Source of the DNA: an uncultured Clostridia bacterium
GTDB taxonomy: Bacteria; Bacillota; Clostridia; Peptostreptococcales; Acidaminobacteraceae
Length of the DNA: 64,000 bases
Direction: 5' to 3'
Assembly: GCA_927417275.1 (NCBI GenBank)
Contig: CAKMJV010000008.1
Coordinates: forward strand, 1-64,000
The notes beneath the pieces are model-generated. The model did not search any database and was not told where the DNA came from. It saw nothing but the letters and a program-made list of their open reading frames with translations. Positions 7,067 through 16,721 of the stretch are shown here, piece by piece. Position 1 is the stretch's first letter. The number at the start of each line of letters is the position of its first letter. The position numbers and the translations under genes were made by a program.

Positions 7067-10000
7067 TTAAGGATACAGTACATCTAACTCTTCAGCGGTG
7101 TAATTTGGAATTTCTTTGATGTTTTCTGCAGGTATGCTGGAACCATCATAAAATAGAATTGAAGAATCTGGAAGTATTTTTGAACCGACTGGTATCAAAA
7201 TGGTTTGTCCGCTTGCTAAAACGACAGGATATTTTCTTTGTACATATAAAGACCCATCAACCAATCGAATAAACGGTTCTAAACCAATAAACGTTTCAGT
7301 GCTTGGTTCTGTGGTTTGATTTTCAGCGGTATGAATGTCACATTCCTCTGTAGGCATATCATAGCCCATGTCCTTGATGATAATAGGGTTGCCTCGACCA
7401 TCCAAATGTTCAGCAGCATTATAAGGGATAGGTCTTTGAACGAACAGGCGACTTTCAATAAGCGTGGTTGGACAGAACTCAGTGGCTAACTTATTGCTTT
7501 CTGTACAGATATCAACCATCACATGCACATCATCTACCTCTGTAGGCTCAGTGCCTCTTAGGAAGATTTCTGTTCGAACAGTCCCTCTAGGATCCAATGC
7601 AGATAACTCAGAAGGTGCTTTACCAGATATAATGTCAACTTGTGCGTTAACGATGCCTGACGGGCGTTCAAAAGATTTTGGTTCAAAGTCTACGTGTATG
7701 TCGGCCATTACTGTTTTCCAGAATTGCGCAGCAATACGCGAACCTTGATCCAGTGGAATATTGACGTCGTTACCGAACCAAATGCCGCCTACATAATACG
7801 GCGTATAACCCACAAACCATGCATCGATGTTGCTTGAAGTTGTTCCAGTTTTACCTGCAACGGGGATGATGTCGTTATTAGGTGAAAGTTTAGCTGCGGT
7901 TGCAACACCAGAATTGATACTGGTCATCAACATATCTTGTACGATATATGCGACGTTTTCATCAACAACAAAATTCTGTTTGGTTTCATTTTGAAGGATT
8001 ATTTCGCCTTTTCCATTTTTAACGGTGTGGTAAGTGATCACACTGTTTAATACACCTTTGTTTGCAATGGCACCATATGCAGCTGTTAAATCAAGTGGTG
8101 TTATGCCTCGAGTCATACCGCCCAATGCGACAGCAGCTATATTTGCATCACTTGTGCCACCTTCAGTTACCAATGTGGAGATACCAAATTTTTTAAGGTA
8201 TTCAAGCGCAGTTTGTACGCCGATGTCTTGTGCGATTTGAGCAGCGGTAACATTAATGGACCACTGTACAGATTCTCTTAACGTTACCAATCCCCAGTGT
8301 TTGTGGTAACTGCTATAAGCTTCGTACCAGTTGACTGGCCAACGAATGGATGGATCTCCAAGTAAATAAGAAGGTCGATCATCATTTACAGTTGCCGCTG
8401 TATATTTGCCAGAATCTATGGCAGGTGTAAAGATGGAAAGCGTTTTTATCGCAGAGCCAGGTTGTCTAGGATTCGTTGCGCGATTAAACATACGCTGTCC
8501 TGTAATATCACGTCCACCGACGATTGATTTTAACTCACCCGTGTGATAATCAATGATAACCATAGCCGATTGCGGTTGAATGATCCCATTTTCACTGATG
8601 ACGTAATTGCCACTGCCAACCAGCAGATTTTGATTTGCATCAATGGTAAAAAAATCTGGATTTTCACTTAGAAATTGTTTGCTAACAATGACGTTATTTT
8701 CAGCGTCAAATGTTTTATACTCATTTGGTATGAGCACATCGCGACCGGCATAGGTGTAGAGGTCTACGATGTTGAATTTTCCACCTGACAAGGACTCGTT
8801 TTCCTTGCTCATTTCATTATACATAAAAGTTTCTTTTACGACCACTTGAATGCTAACGAGTTGGTTGTCTTGGTAATGTGGATAGAAGTACATGCGCTTA
8901 TTTTTATAAAGCACCAAGTTGCCTTGTTCATCAAATTTATAGTCACTTGATGGAATGATGAAATTCTTATTTGCATCAATTAAGTTTGATTGCTTATGAA
9001 GTAAAAGTCGCTTGCTTTCTTCTGATATTATATTGCCTTGATTATCTAAAGTTACGGTTACCTTTGGAAAGTTTTCATTATTTATGAGATAGCCGAGTTC
9101 AAACAAAGTTTTTTTCAGCAGAATAACTTCTTCGTTATCGCTGCCCTTATTATAAACATTTTGTGTGAATGTACTGGTGTCCATGCCAGACAACTCGCGA
9201 ATTTTTGCTAGCGTATTTTGACCAGCAGAACCATCGACGGCTAAGCCATTATCACGTTGAAAAGCTCTAACGGCAACAGCGGTACTTTCACCAAAATAGG
9301 TGGTGAAGTTTTCTTTCGCATAGTGGCTCTCTAGCGTTTTTTGCATATCAAAATCAATGGTTGACTCTATTACAAGTCCGCCGGTATAAAGTAAATTATT
9401 TGCTTCCGTTGCACTATAGCCGTATTCAGCCATTAAATCAGCAACCACTTCATCTTTAACCATATCAGCAAAGAAAGAAGAAATTTCGGTTTGTGCAATT
9501 TTGCCTGGATTAACGATGGTTCTCAAATCTACAGTCTTAGCATATTCATATTCCGCATCTGAAATTTTATTGTTTTGATGCATTAAATAGATAGAGGTTA
9601 AATAACGGTCCTCACATCTTGGATTATATACAAGTGTGTAGAGTGGGTCTGTATCATCATAAACATAATTTTCTGCGGTTACATTTACTTTTTCGATATT
9701 GATCATTGGCGGATAAACAGAAGGTGATTTAACGATACCTGCCAAAAGCGCAGATTCAATGTAGTTTAATTCAGTTGCACTTTTTGAGAAATAAGCTTGA
9801 GCGGCAGCTTCTACACCATTTGCACCAGCTCCAAGATAAACGAAGTTCAGATACCCTTCAATGATTTGTTCTTTTGTAAGATACTTTTCCATTTCTATGG
9901 CATAATACGCTTCACGAATCTTTCGATCGATGTCTCTATCGCTTCTGATTTCGTAGAGGTAGATATTTCGCGCGAGTTGTTGTGTAATGGTACTTGTTCC

Positions 10001-10447
10001 GCCTAATCTTCTTCCAGTGGTGAGTGTGTCTTTTACAGCACCAAAGAGTCTGATGATATTAAAGCCATTGTGCTCAAAAAACGTCTTGTCTTCTACAGCG
10101 ACGAAGGCGTTAATTAAGTCGTCACTCATATCGCCATAACGTACAACGGTTCTTAATCCATCGCTATAGATTTGCTCTAGTACGCGCCCCTCGCCATCGA
10201 CTATCACAGAATTTTCTACGAGTTTTGCTGCAATCTGATCGGGATCTATAGGTTCTATGTCCTTAAGTGCTTGCGTTATATAAAAATAGACGGTTCCAGC
10301 ACCTACAAATCCTACGACGACGATTAGTATAAGAAAAATCTTAATCGCATTTGCCAATGATTTTTTAGGTTTATTGGTTTTGTTTTTATTAGATTGCCCT
10401 GATGATGTTGGTTTTTTACCAGGGGCTGCTTTTCTTGTGCTTTCCAT
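7067..10447 (-). CDS. Class A penicillin-binding protein (PBP1A-like) with interdomain insertion
   Basis: This is a bifunctional peptidoglycan glycosyltransferase and transpeptidase of 1126 residues. Order: Lys-rich cytoplasmic tail, one membrane anchor (about 35-57), GT51 domain with VEDKTFFEHNGFN and GGTSTITQQLARN, then the transpeptidase domain. Active-site motifs are SAIK (near 664), SIN in WSINVTAAQ, and KTGTT (near 867). Between the two enzyme domains, roughly 385-640, is an extra region. It begins with a peptidoglycan-binding-like repeat (AVRAFQRDNGLAVDG, LKKTLFELGYL) followed by a beta-rich stretch that I cannot assign. The C-terminal tail (about 930-1126) is also long, with cysteines and a tandem PVVLASGQTILIP-type segment. 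It is larger than usual for class A PBPs (about 700-900 residues). The ribosome site is AGGAGG before ATG. Confidence 0.9.
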   Translation of the reverse strand: MESTRKAAPGKKPTSSGQSNKNKTNKPKKSLANAIKIFLILIVVVGFVGAGTVYFYITQALKDIEPIDPDQIAAKLVENSVIVDGEGRVLEQIYSDGLRTVVRYGDMSDDLINAFVAVEDKTFFEHNGFNIIRLFGAVKDTLTTGRRLGGTSTITQQLARNIYLYEIRSDRDIDRKIREAYYAIEMEKYLTKEQIIEGYLNFVYLGAGANGVEAAAQAYFSKSATELNYIESALLAGIVKSPSVYPPMINIEKVNVTAENYVYDDTDPLYTLVYNPRCEDRYLTSIYLMHQNNKISDAEYEYAKTVDLRTIVNPGKIAQTEISSFFADMVKDEVVADLMAEYGYSATEANNLLYTGGLVIESTIDFDMQKTLESHYAKENFTTYFGESTAVAVRAFQRDNGLAVDGSAGQNTLAKIRELSGMDTSTFTQNVYNKGSDNEEVILLKKTLFELGYLINNENFPKVTVTLDNQGNIISEESKRLLLHKQSNLIDANKNFIIPSSDYKFDEQGNLVLYKNKRMYFYPHYQDNQLVSIQVVVKETFMYNEMSKENESLSGGKFNIVDLYTYAGRDVLIPNEYKTFDAENNVIVSKQFLSENPDFFTIDANQNLLVGSGNYVISENGIIQPQSAMVIIDYHTGELKSIVGGRDITGQRMFNRATNPRQPGSAIKTLSIFTPAIDSGKYTAATVNDDRPSYLLGDPSIRWPVNWYEAYSSYHKHWGLVTLRESVQWSINVTAAQIAQDIGVQTALEYLKKFGISTLVTEGGTSDANIAAVALGGMTRGITPLDLTAAYGAIANKGVLNSVITYHTVKNGKGEIILQNETKQNFVVDENVAYIVQDMLMTSINSGVATAAKLSPNNDIIPVAGKTGTTSSNIDAWFVGYTPYYVGGIWFGNDVNIPLDQGSRIAAQFWKTVMADIHVDFEPKSFERPSGIVNAQVDIISGKAPSELSALDPRGTVRTEIFLRGTEPTEVDDVHVMVDICTESNKLATEFCPTTLIESRLFVQRPIPYNAAEHLDGRGNPIIIKDMGYDMPTEECDIHTAENQTTEPSTETFIGLEPFIRLVDGSLYVQRKYPVVLASGQTILIPVGSKILPDSSILFYDGSSIPAENIKEIPNYTAEELDVLYP

Positions 10448-10645
10448 TTAAGACCTCCTGTTGTGAATGTGCACACATAATGCGCAAAATCATACAAGGT
10501 ATTATACCATATTTGGTGTTGGGTATACTATCGTTTCATATTTTATAATCTATTTTTAATATTGTTGCCATAATTGGTATTATGCAATCTTTTCACTTTG
10601 TAGTATAATAACTATTAATATTATGTATCAAAAGGCGGAATAATC

Positions 10646-11914
10646 ATGGAAGAAAATAAAAAAGAAGTGCAACGTGCTGTACTTGTAGGCATGTTTCAGG
10701 GCTTAAGAAATGAGTTTAGCATCGAGGACTCATTAAATGAGCTGGCAGAACTGGCTTTTGCTGCTGAAGCGGAAGTCGCAGACATAATCGTTCAAAACAA
10801 GTCAAAAATAGAAGTGGCAACTTATATCGGTTCTGGAAAAGTGGACGAAGTCCGAATGGCCGTTGAAGATACGGAGGCAAATCTCGTTATTTTTAATGAT
10901 GAGTTATCAGGTGCTCAAATGAGAAACCTCGAAGCACTAATTGGCGTTCCCGTCATAGACCGCACAGCACTTATTTTAGATATATTTGCATTAAGGGCAC
11001 AAAGTAAAATCGCCAGATTACAAGTTGAGTATGCACAACTTAAATATAGATTGCCACGACTTATAGGGTTAAACAGTAATCTGTCGCGAACAGGTGGCGG
11101 AATTGGGACGCGTGGACCTGGTGAGCAAAAGTTAGAAATCGATAGAAGGCGCATACAAGAACGCTTAGATGAAATTCGAAAGCAAATTGATGAAGCGGAC
11201 AAAAATCGAATGGTTCAACGACAAATGCGGGCAAAAAGCGAAATCCCCGTGGTTGCACTGGTGGGTTACACCAACTCAGGAAAATCAACCGTAATGAATT
11301 GTTTTATTGAACGTTCTTTAGAAGGTGAATTAGATCGCCAAGTATTTGAAAAGGACATGCTTTTTGCTACGCTGGACACCTATAACAGACGCATCGTTTT
11401 AGATGATAAAAAAGAATTTATACTAACAGACACTGTAGGCTTTGTTTCAAAATTACCACACAGTTTGGTTACTGCCTTTAAAGCGACGCTTGAAGAAGCA
11501 TTAAATGCCGACTTGCTGCTTCATGTTGTCGATGCTTCAAATGACAGTATGCATATGCAAATGGAAGTCACTGCAGATGTTTTAAAAGAACTTAAAGCAG
11601 ATACGATTCCTATGATCACGGTATATAATAAAATTGATAAAGGCATTCGTCCAAATGATGCTTCCGAAGATGCCGTATTGGTATCAGCGAAAACACATGA
11701 AAACATAGACGTCCTTGTGGAAATGATTAAAAGTAGAATTTTTTCAGATCGGAAGAAAGTTACTTTTTTGATGCCATATGCTGAGGGCAGAGCAACGTCG
11801 TATATTTGTGAAACCTATCGCGTGGAAGCGCTTGAACACCTAGAAGAAGGAACGAAGATTATAACAGAGGTTTCAATAGCAGACTATAATCGCTACAGCG
11901 CTTTCATCATTTAG
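10646..11914 (+). CDS. hflX: Ribosome-associated GTPase HflX
   Basis: The 422-residue GTPase acts on stalled or hibernating 70S ribosomes by splitting them. The N-terminal HflX domain contains TGGGIGTRGPGEQKLEIDRR, then a helical linker, then the G domain with GYTNSGKST (G1), DTVGFVSKLPH (G3) and NKID (G4). All nucleotide-binding motifs are intact. A TATAAT box lies at 10604-10609 without a convincing -35 element. AAGGCGG is a moderate ribosome site. It is followed nine bases later by the YigZ gene, so the two are probably co-transcribed. Confidence 0.95.
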   Translation: MEENKKEVQRAVLVGMFQGLRNEFSIEDSLNELAELAFAAEAEVADIIVQNKSKIEVATYIGSGKVDEVRMAVEDTEANLVIFNDELSGAQMRNLEALIGVPVIDRTALILDIFALRAQSKIARLQVEYAQLKYRLPRLIGLNSNLSRTGGGIGTRGPGEQKLEIDRRRIQERLDEIRKQIDEADKNRMVQRQMRAKSEIPVVALVGYTNSGKSTVMNCFIERSLEGELDRQVFEKDMLFATLDTYNRRIVLDDKKEFILTDTVGFVSKLPHSLVTAFKATLEEALNADLLLHVVDASNDSMHMQMEVTADVLKELKADTIPMITVYNKIDKGIRPNDASEDAVLVSAKTHENIDVLVEMIKSRIFSDRKKVTFLMPYAEGRATSYICETYRVEALEHLEEGTKIITEVSIADYNRYSAFII

Positions 11915-11923
11915 GGGCAAAAG

Positions 11924-12580
11924 ATGAAAGTTATGCGTACCCTATATAAGGAAGCAACGTGTGAACTGCACATCAGTAAATCGCGATTTATTGCTTATGC
12001 AAAACCAGTTGAGACAGAATCTGAAGCAACTGCATATATTGAACACTTAAAAAAGAAACACTGGGATGCAGCACATCATGTACCAGTCTACGTGCTCGGA
12101 GAGCAATTTTCCATACAAAGATATTCGGATGATGGTGAGCCTTCAGGCACTGCAGGTGTCCCCATCTTAGAACTCATGAAAAAAGAAGGGTTAACCCAAT
12201 TGGTTTGTGTGGTTGTACGCTATTTTGGTGGCGTTAAACTTGGAACGGGCGGATTGGTACGGGCTTACACCCAAAGTGCCAAGCAAGCCATAGAAGCAGC
12301 ATGTATCGTAGAACGTAAGCCATTTATGCAGATTAAATGTACTTATGATTATGCACTACATGGTAAAATTCAAAATGTATTAACTGCATATGAAGGCGTG
12401 ATCATCAAAGAATCAGAATTTCTTGAACGCGTTTGCACGTCTGTTTATGTAGCACCTGATAGGATTGAAGATTTTTGCAATGCATTAATAGAAGTCACGT
12501 CAGCACAGGTTGATCTCCAAAATGGAGACGAAGTGTATTTAACCATCCACGATGGCATGGTGATGAAAGGAGAATTCTAA
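11924..12580 (+). CDS. YigZ/IMPACT family protein
   Basis: The 218-residue protein belongs to the YigZ (UPF0029/IMPACT) family. The signature is SDDGEPSGTAGVPIL followed by VVVRYFGGVKLGTGGLVRAY, and the C-terminal domain is the DUF1949-like ferredoxin fold. In eukaryotes IMPACT modulates Gcn2 signalling; the bacterial role is uncertain. Its TAA overlaps the next ATG by one base, so translation is coupled to the CoA-binding protein. It follows hflX closely. Confidence 0.85.
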   Translation: MKVMRTLYKEATCELHISKSRFIAYAKPVETESEATAYIEHLKKKHWDAAHHVPVYVLGEQFSIQRYSDDGEPSGTAGVPILELMKKEGLTQLVCVVVRYFGGVKLGTGGLVRAYTQSAKQAIEAACIVERKPFMQIKCTYDYALHGKIQNVLTAYEGVIIKESEFLERVCTSVYVAPDRIEDFCNALIEVTSAQVDLQNGDEVYLTIHDGMVMKGEF

Positions 12581-12969
12581 TGGATGAAATGATTAAATCG
12601 ATGCTCGATAAAAAAGTATGGGCAGTAGTTGGTGCGACAGATAACAAGGCGAAGTTTGGTAATAAAATATATAAGAAATTGAAGCGTTTTGGTTATGAAG
12701 TTTACCCTGTTAATCCTATGTATAAAACTGTAGATGGCGACGTATGTTATGAAAACTTAGCTGCATTGCCCAAAAAAGTTGATTGCATAGATGTCGTTGT
12801 GGCACCTGAGCGTTCAAAAAGCGTTTTAGCAGAGGCGATTGAATTAGGCATAGAAAACATTTGGTTTCAACCAGGTACATTTACACCTGAGATCGTAGAG
12901 GCTTCAGAAGTCGCAGGACTAAATACGATATATCTGAATTGTGTTTTGGTAGAATTAGACCGACTTTAG
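12580..12969 (+). CDS. CoA-binding (Rossmann) domain protein, YccU-like
   Basis: This is a 129-residue single-domain protein of the CoA_binding_2 family. The N-terminal VWAVVGATDNKAKFGN forms the nucleotide loop, YPVNP is the conserved strand end, and IWFQPGTFTPEI is the usual third motif. It resembles the N-terminal CoA-binding part of succinyl-CoA synthetase alpha but has no catalytic domain. The function is unknown; binding of CoA or a related nucleotide is expected. It is translationally coupled to the YigZ gene. Confidence 0.8.
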   Translation: MDEMIKSMLDKKVWAVVGATDNKAKFGNKIYKKLKRFGYEVYPVNPMYKTVDGDVCYENLAALPKKVDCIDVVVAPERSKSVLAEAIELGIENIWFQPGTFTPEIVEASEVAGLNTIYLNCVLVELDRL

Positions 12970-13002
12970 TGATAAGAATAGATGCAGAAAGGAAATAATA
13001 GG

Positions 13003-13746
13003 ATGAACTATACATTAGATCAAGAAATAGAACATGTTGTAAAGTGGATTAGAGAACAGGTTAACGCAGCAGGCTCGAATGGCGTTTTAGTGGGATTATC
13101 AGGGGGCATAGACTCAGCGGTGGTAGGCTGTCTCATTAAGAGAGCCTTTCCTGAAAATTCACTAGGTGTGGTATTGCCTTGTAAAAGTAATCCTAAAGAT
13201 GCTCAAGATGCGATCGAATTTGCAGAAAAAATTGGCATCGATTACGTGACCATCGACTTAACAGAAGAGCATGAAATGCTTTATGGAAAAATTCAACGAC
13301 GATTAGAAAATAAAACGGTGCTTCATCATCGCCTTTCAGATGCAAATTTAAGAGCACGTTTAAGAATGTCAACTTTATATGGGATTGGCAATGCGCTTGG
13401 CTACCTTGTTGCAGGAACAGATAACGCCGCCGAAGTGCATACGGGTTATTTCACGAAGTATGGCGATGGCGGTGTCGATATCATACCCATCGGTAATTTG
13501 CTAAAAAGAGATGTCTTTACTTGGGCGCGTACTTTAGGTGTTACACAGTCCATAATAGACAGAAAGCCTTCTGCTGGGTTATGGGAAGGTCAAACGGATG
13601 AAGAAGAAATGGGCACAACATATGATATGATCGATGATTACTTATCTGGCTCAAAAGTACCAGATAAGGACCTTCAAATTATAGAACGTATGCATAAATC
13701 CACGATGCATAAACGCAGCATGCCGCCTGCACCTCCAAAAATATAG
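13003..13746 (+). CDS. nadE: NH3-dependent NAD+ synthetase
   Basis: It converts deamido-NAD, ATP and ammonia to NAD, the last step of NAD synthesis. The PP-loop VGLSGGIDSAVVG lies near residue 32. The deamido-NAD/ATP site includes AGTDNAAEVHTGYFTKYGDG, and the C-terminal ends with RKPSAGLWEGQTDEEE and the KR...P motif. I start at 13003 (247 residues) because AAAGGA lies upstream; the ATG seven codons earlier has no ribosome site. There is no glutaminase domain, so free ammonia is the nitrogen donor, which suits an amino-acid fermenter. Confidence 0.93.
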   Translation: MNYTLDQEIEHVVKWIREQVNAAGSNGVLVGLSGGIDSAVVGCLIKRAFPENSLGVVLPCKSNPKDAQDAIEFAEKIGIDYVTIDLTEEHEMLYGKIQRRLENKTVLHHRLSDANLRARLRMSTLYGIGNALGYLVAGTDNAAEVHTGYFTKYGDGGVDIIPIGNLLKRDVFTWARTLGVTQSIIDRKPSAGLWEGQTDEEEMGTTYDMIDDYLSGSKVPDKDLQIIERMHKSTMHKRSMPPAPPKI

Positions 13747-13763
13747 ATACTTTTTGATTTGTG

Positions 13764-13772
13764 TGCTATAAT
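13764..13772 (+). promoter_or_regulatory. Extended -10 promoter candidate for yebC
   Basis: TGCTATAAT is a perfect extended -10 (TGN-TATAAT) about 40 bases before the yebC GTG and just after nadE. No good -35 element is seen, which extended -10 promoters can tolerate. Confidence 0.55.
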
Positions 13773-13812
13773 ATCTTTGCGTATTTTATATTGTTACAAC
13801 AGGAGAGTAAAC

Positions 13813-14529
13813 GTGGGAAGAATAGGTACTATAATTAATCGTAAAGGCAAACAAGATGCCAAAAGAGCGAAAGAATTTACAAAAATAGGCCGTTATATAA
13901 TGGTTGCTGCGCGAGAAGGTGGCGCTGATCCTGTTTATAATGCGGCATTAATGAGTGCCATAGAAAAAGCAAAAGCTGCAAACATGCCAAATGACAACAT
14001 CGACCGTGCGATAAAAAAAGGCGCTGGTGAAAATGATGGTACCATCTTTACAGAGTTAACATATGAAGGTTATGGTCCCGGTGGTGTGGCTGTTTTAGTA
14101 GAATGCCTAACAGATAACACCAATCGTACAGCTGCGGATATTAGAAGTTATTTTTCGAAGGGCAAAGGCAACTTGGGCACAAACGGGTGCGTGAGTTTTA
14201 TGTTTGATCGAAAAGGCGTTTTAGTAATAGATAAGACAGACACTATGGACGACGAGGAAATAGAAATGGCTGCTATTGAAGCGGGCGCAGAAGATTTTAG
14301 CGTAGAAGAAAATCACTATGAAGTCTATACAGATATCGGTGATTTCGCGCAGGTAAGGGATGCACTTTCTGCAAACGGTTTTACTTTTAGTATGGCAGAG
14401 CTCCGTTACTTGCCTCAAACCATGACCAAACTTACAGATGACGAAGACATTAAGTTCATGAACAAACTCATCGATCTTTTAGAGGATAACGATGATGTGC
14501 AACAAGTGTACCATAATTGGGAAGAATAA
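13813..14529 (+). CDS. yebC: YebC/PmpR family regulatory protein
   Basis: The 238-residue protein begins [20 protein letters not shown], the conserved family N terminus. GTG at 13813 is preferred because AGGAGAG lies six bases upstream; the frame stays open further back but without family similarity. Typical motifs are [12 protein letters not shown] and [19 protein letters not shown]. Family members act as transcription regulators or, by recent work on related proteins, as translation factors at difficult sequences. It has its own extended -10 candidate and is followed by a terminator. Confidence 0.93.
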   Translation: MGRIGTIINRKGKQDAKRAKEFTKIGRYIMVAAREGGADPVYNAALMSAIEKAKAANMPNDNIDRAIKKGAGENDGTIFTELTYEGYGPGGVAVLVECLTDNTNRTAADIRSYFSKGKGNLGTNGCVSFMFDRKGVLVIDKTDTMDDEEIEMAAIEAGAEDFSVEENHYEVYTDIGDFAQVRDALSANGFTFSMAELRYLPQTMTKLTDDEDIKFMNKLIDLLEDNDDVQQVYHNWEE

Positions 14530-14538
14530 TTTGAAAAT

Positions 14539-14598
14539 CCCCTCAATTGCATGGGATCTCATCGTTTTATGAGAGGCCGAAAATGAGGGGTTTTTTTT
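14539..14598 (+). terminator. Terminator after yebC
   Basis: An outer stem CCCCTCA / TGAGGGG is followed by eight T residues. The long loop contains its own TCTCAT/ATGAGA hairpin. The structure is less compact than a usual terminator but the GC-rich stem plus T run is clear. Confidence 0.7.
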
Positions 14599-14617
14599 AA
14601 AGGTTAAAAGGACAGAA

Positions 14618-15568
14618 TTGCTTATGAGTAGAATGCATTTAAAAGTTATTATATCGCTGCTTGTTTTGTTAACCCTATCGTCGGGCATTAAGGCCATACA
14701 AATCAATGCCAATCAAAAATTTGAACTCAAGGAATATGTGGCGCTTATACATGCTCAAACCGAAACGGTACTAGATTTAGAAGTTAAACTCAATGAAAGC
14801 CTGGTGCAGATCGAAGTGCTTGAATCTGAGTATAAAAATCAAATAAAAGAAATGCATGATGCTTATTTAAAGTTAAATGAAGCGCATGCTCTTTTGATCG
14901 AACAATATGAGATGGTTAAATCTCAAAACATCGCTTTAACCGATAAAATCATCTATTTGACATTTGATGATGGCCCTTCACCCTCAGTAACAGAAGAAAT
15001 ATTAGATGTTTTGAAGCAATATGACATTCAAGCCACTTTTTTTGTTCAAGGGCGAAATGCTATTCGCTATCCAGAAATTGTGAAACGCGCACATGATGAA
15101 GGACATATTATCGGGAATCATTCATATTCTCATAACTATAGCCTCATCTATGAATCCATAGACATGTTTTGGGATGATTTCGAACAAGCACAGGAAACAC
15201 TTTATGAAATTACTGGTGAAAGACCAAATGTGTTCAGATTTCCAGGCGGTTCGAGTTCGGCAGCAAACTTAAGCGGGAGGCAGTTTAGAAATGACGTTGC
15301 AAATAGGCTCTTAGAGAGAGATATGCAATATTTTGATTGGGACATCGATTCTGGTGATGCCGCTTCAGTCTATGCCACTGCACAAACCATCAGGTCCAAT
15401 ACCATGTCCCAGTTAGGTAAGAAAAAGCGTGCCATCGTGTTATTACATGACACAGATGCAAAAAAGTCTACTGTAGATGCGCTTCCAGGTGTTATTGAGT
15501 ATTATATATCTATGGGCTATCGGTTTGATGTTCTAACGCCTAACGGCTATACGGCACATCATAATTAG
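14618..15568 (+). CDS. Polysaccharide deacetylase (NodB domain) with coiled-coil stalk
   Basis: This protein of about 316 residues has an N-terminal signal anchor (about residues 8-26), a predicted coiled coil (about 35-105) and a C-terminal NodB deacetylase domain. Motif IYLTFDDGPSPS holds the catalytic and metal Asp pair, and GNHSYSHNY holds the metal-binding histidines. FRFPGGSSS and IVLLHDTD are motifs 3 and 5. It is likely to deacetylate peptidoglycan or another cell-surface polymer outside the membrane. Start is TTG at 14618 (AAGGA five bases upstream) or ATG at 14624; both are possible. Confidence 0.85.
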   Translation: MLMSRMHLKVIISLLVLLTLSSGIKAIQINANQKFELKEYVALIHAQTETVLDLEVKLNESLVQIEVLESEYKNQIKEMHDAYLKLNEAHALLIEQYEMVKSQNIALTDKIIYLTFDDGPSPSVTEEILDVLKQYDIQATFFVQGRNAIRYPEIVKRAHDEGHIIGNHSYSHNYSLIYESIDMFWDDFEQAQETLYEITGERPNVFRFPGGSSSAANLSGRQFRNDVANRLLERDMQYFDWDIDSGDAASVYATAQTIRSNTMSQLGKKKRAIVLLHDTDAKKSTVDALPGVIEYYISMGYRFDVLTPNGYTAHHN

Positions 15569-15585
15569 TCATAAGGAGTCTTTGC

Positions 15586-16677
15586 ATGTCTCATTTAAAA
15601 TATCTAAGTACATTTAAATGCATCGGTGGCCGGTGTGAAGACAACTGTTGCATCGGATGGGATGTGGATATCGACCAGCATACATTTTTGAAGTATCAAA
15701 AGATAAAAGAACCAGAAATGAAAAATCTATTTAAAAAACATATTCATATAAACGAGGCGAGTGATCAGCCGCATATTAATTATGCATTTGCAACGTTGAC
15801 CTCAAATAAAAAGTGTTCTTTTTTAGACGAAAAGCATCTGTGTAAAATTCATAAAAACTTAGGTGAATCTTATCTATCAAACGTCTGTGCCACTTTTCCA
15901 AGAATAGCGAATCGTATAGATCGTGAGATTGAACATTCGGCAACTGTTTCTTGTCCTGAAATAGCGAGGCTTTTGTTACTTAATGCGGATGCCATGTTCT
16001 GGGAACCCGATTTATCGAGAGAGGCACCGCCTATTATCACATACGCAATTGATCAAAAAAGTAAAAGTTTTGTCGGTAAGCCTTTGTCGAAGTTAAAGCA
16101 AATAAGAGATCGCTGTTTAGAGATCACCTTAGACACGCAGATGACGTTTGAAAAACGCTTGGTGCAATTATCAGAATTTGTGCTTTCTATTGAAAACAGT
16201 GGAGAACAAGGATTAAGCAAAAATCGAACTTTCGATGAAATGTCGAACCAAATCGTAAAGGCGTTATTAAAGATGGGAACGACAGACTCTAAGCGATTTA
16301 ACGATTTTTTGCATTTGACAAGCAAAGGTGAGCTGAAAAAAGGGTATCTAAAATATGATCGATTTATTCAAGAGCATCCGCATATGTTGCCAAATTTATT
16401 TGGCAATCATATCGTCAAAAATCTCTTTCCTTTTTCTGAAGGCAATGATACGGTAGATGCGCTTAGACTCTTGTTATGTCGATTTCTTATCATTAAACGT
16501 CATTTTATTTTGCTGGCATCATTAGATTTACTCGAAGAATCGTCGGGTGTGGCATATCTTCAATCATTTTCTAAAGTCATCGAGCACCATAAATATTTTG
16601 AATCAAAGATGTTAGAAATGCTGATGCAAAATCAGATCTCTGTAAAGACGCTTATGCATTCACTTGAGGTTAAGTAA
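15586..16677 (+). CDS. FliB-like lysine N-methylase family protein
   Basis: The 363-residue protein has the cysteine pattern of the flagellin lysine-N-methylase FliB family. Near the N terminus is CIGGRCEDNCCIGWDVDID, then KKCSFLDEKHLCKIH, SNVCATFPR and SCPEIA. These cysteines probably bind a metal or Fe-S cluster. The family methylates flagellin lysines in Salmonella, but no flagellar gene is found in this window, so the substrate here is unknown. It follows the deacetylase by 17 bases with AAGGAG before its ATG. Confidence 0.75.
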   Translation: MSHLKYLSTFKCIGGRCEDNCCIGWDVDIDQHTFLKYQKIKEPEMKNLFKKHIHINEASDQPHINYAFATLTSNKKCSFLDEKHLCKIHKNLGESYLSNVCATFPRIANRIDREIEHSATVSCPEIARLLLLNADAMFWEPDLSREAPPIITYAIDQKSKSFVGKPLSKLKQIRDRCLEITLDTQMTFEKRLVQLSEFVLSIENSGEQGLSKNRTFDEMSNQIVKALLKMGTTDSKRFNDFLHLTSKGELKKGYLKYDRFIQEHPHMLPNLFGNHIVKNLFPFSEGNDTVDALRLLLCRFLIIKRHFILLASLDLLEESSGVAYLQSFSKVIEHHKYFESKMLEMLMQNQISVKTLMHSLEVK

Positions 16678-16721
16678 ATGATTTTGGGGTATAGGTGCAG
16701 ATAGAATAGGGGGGCGAATGT

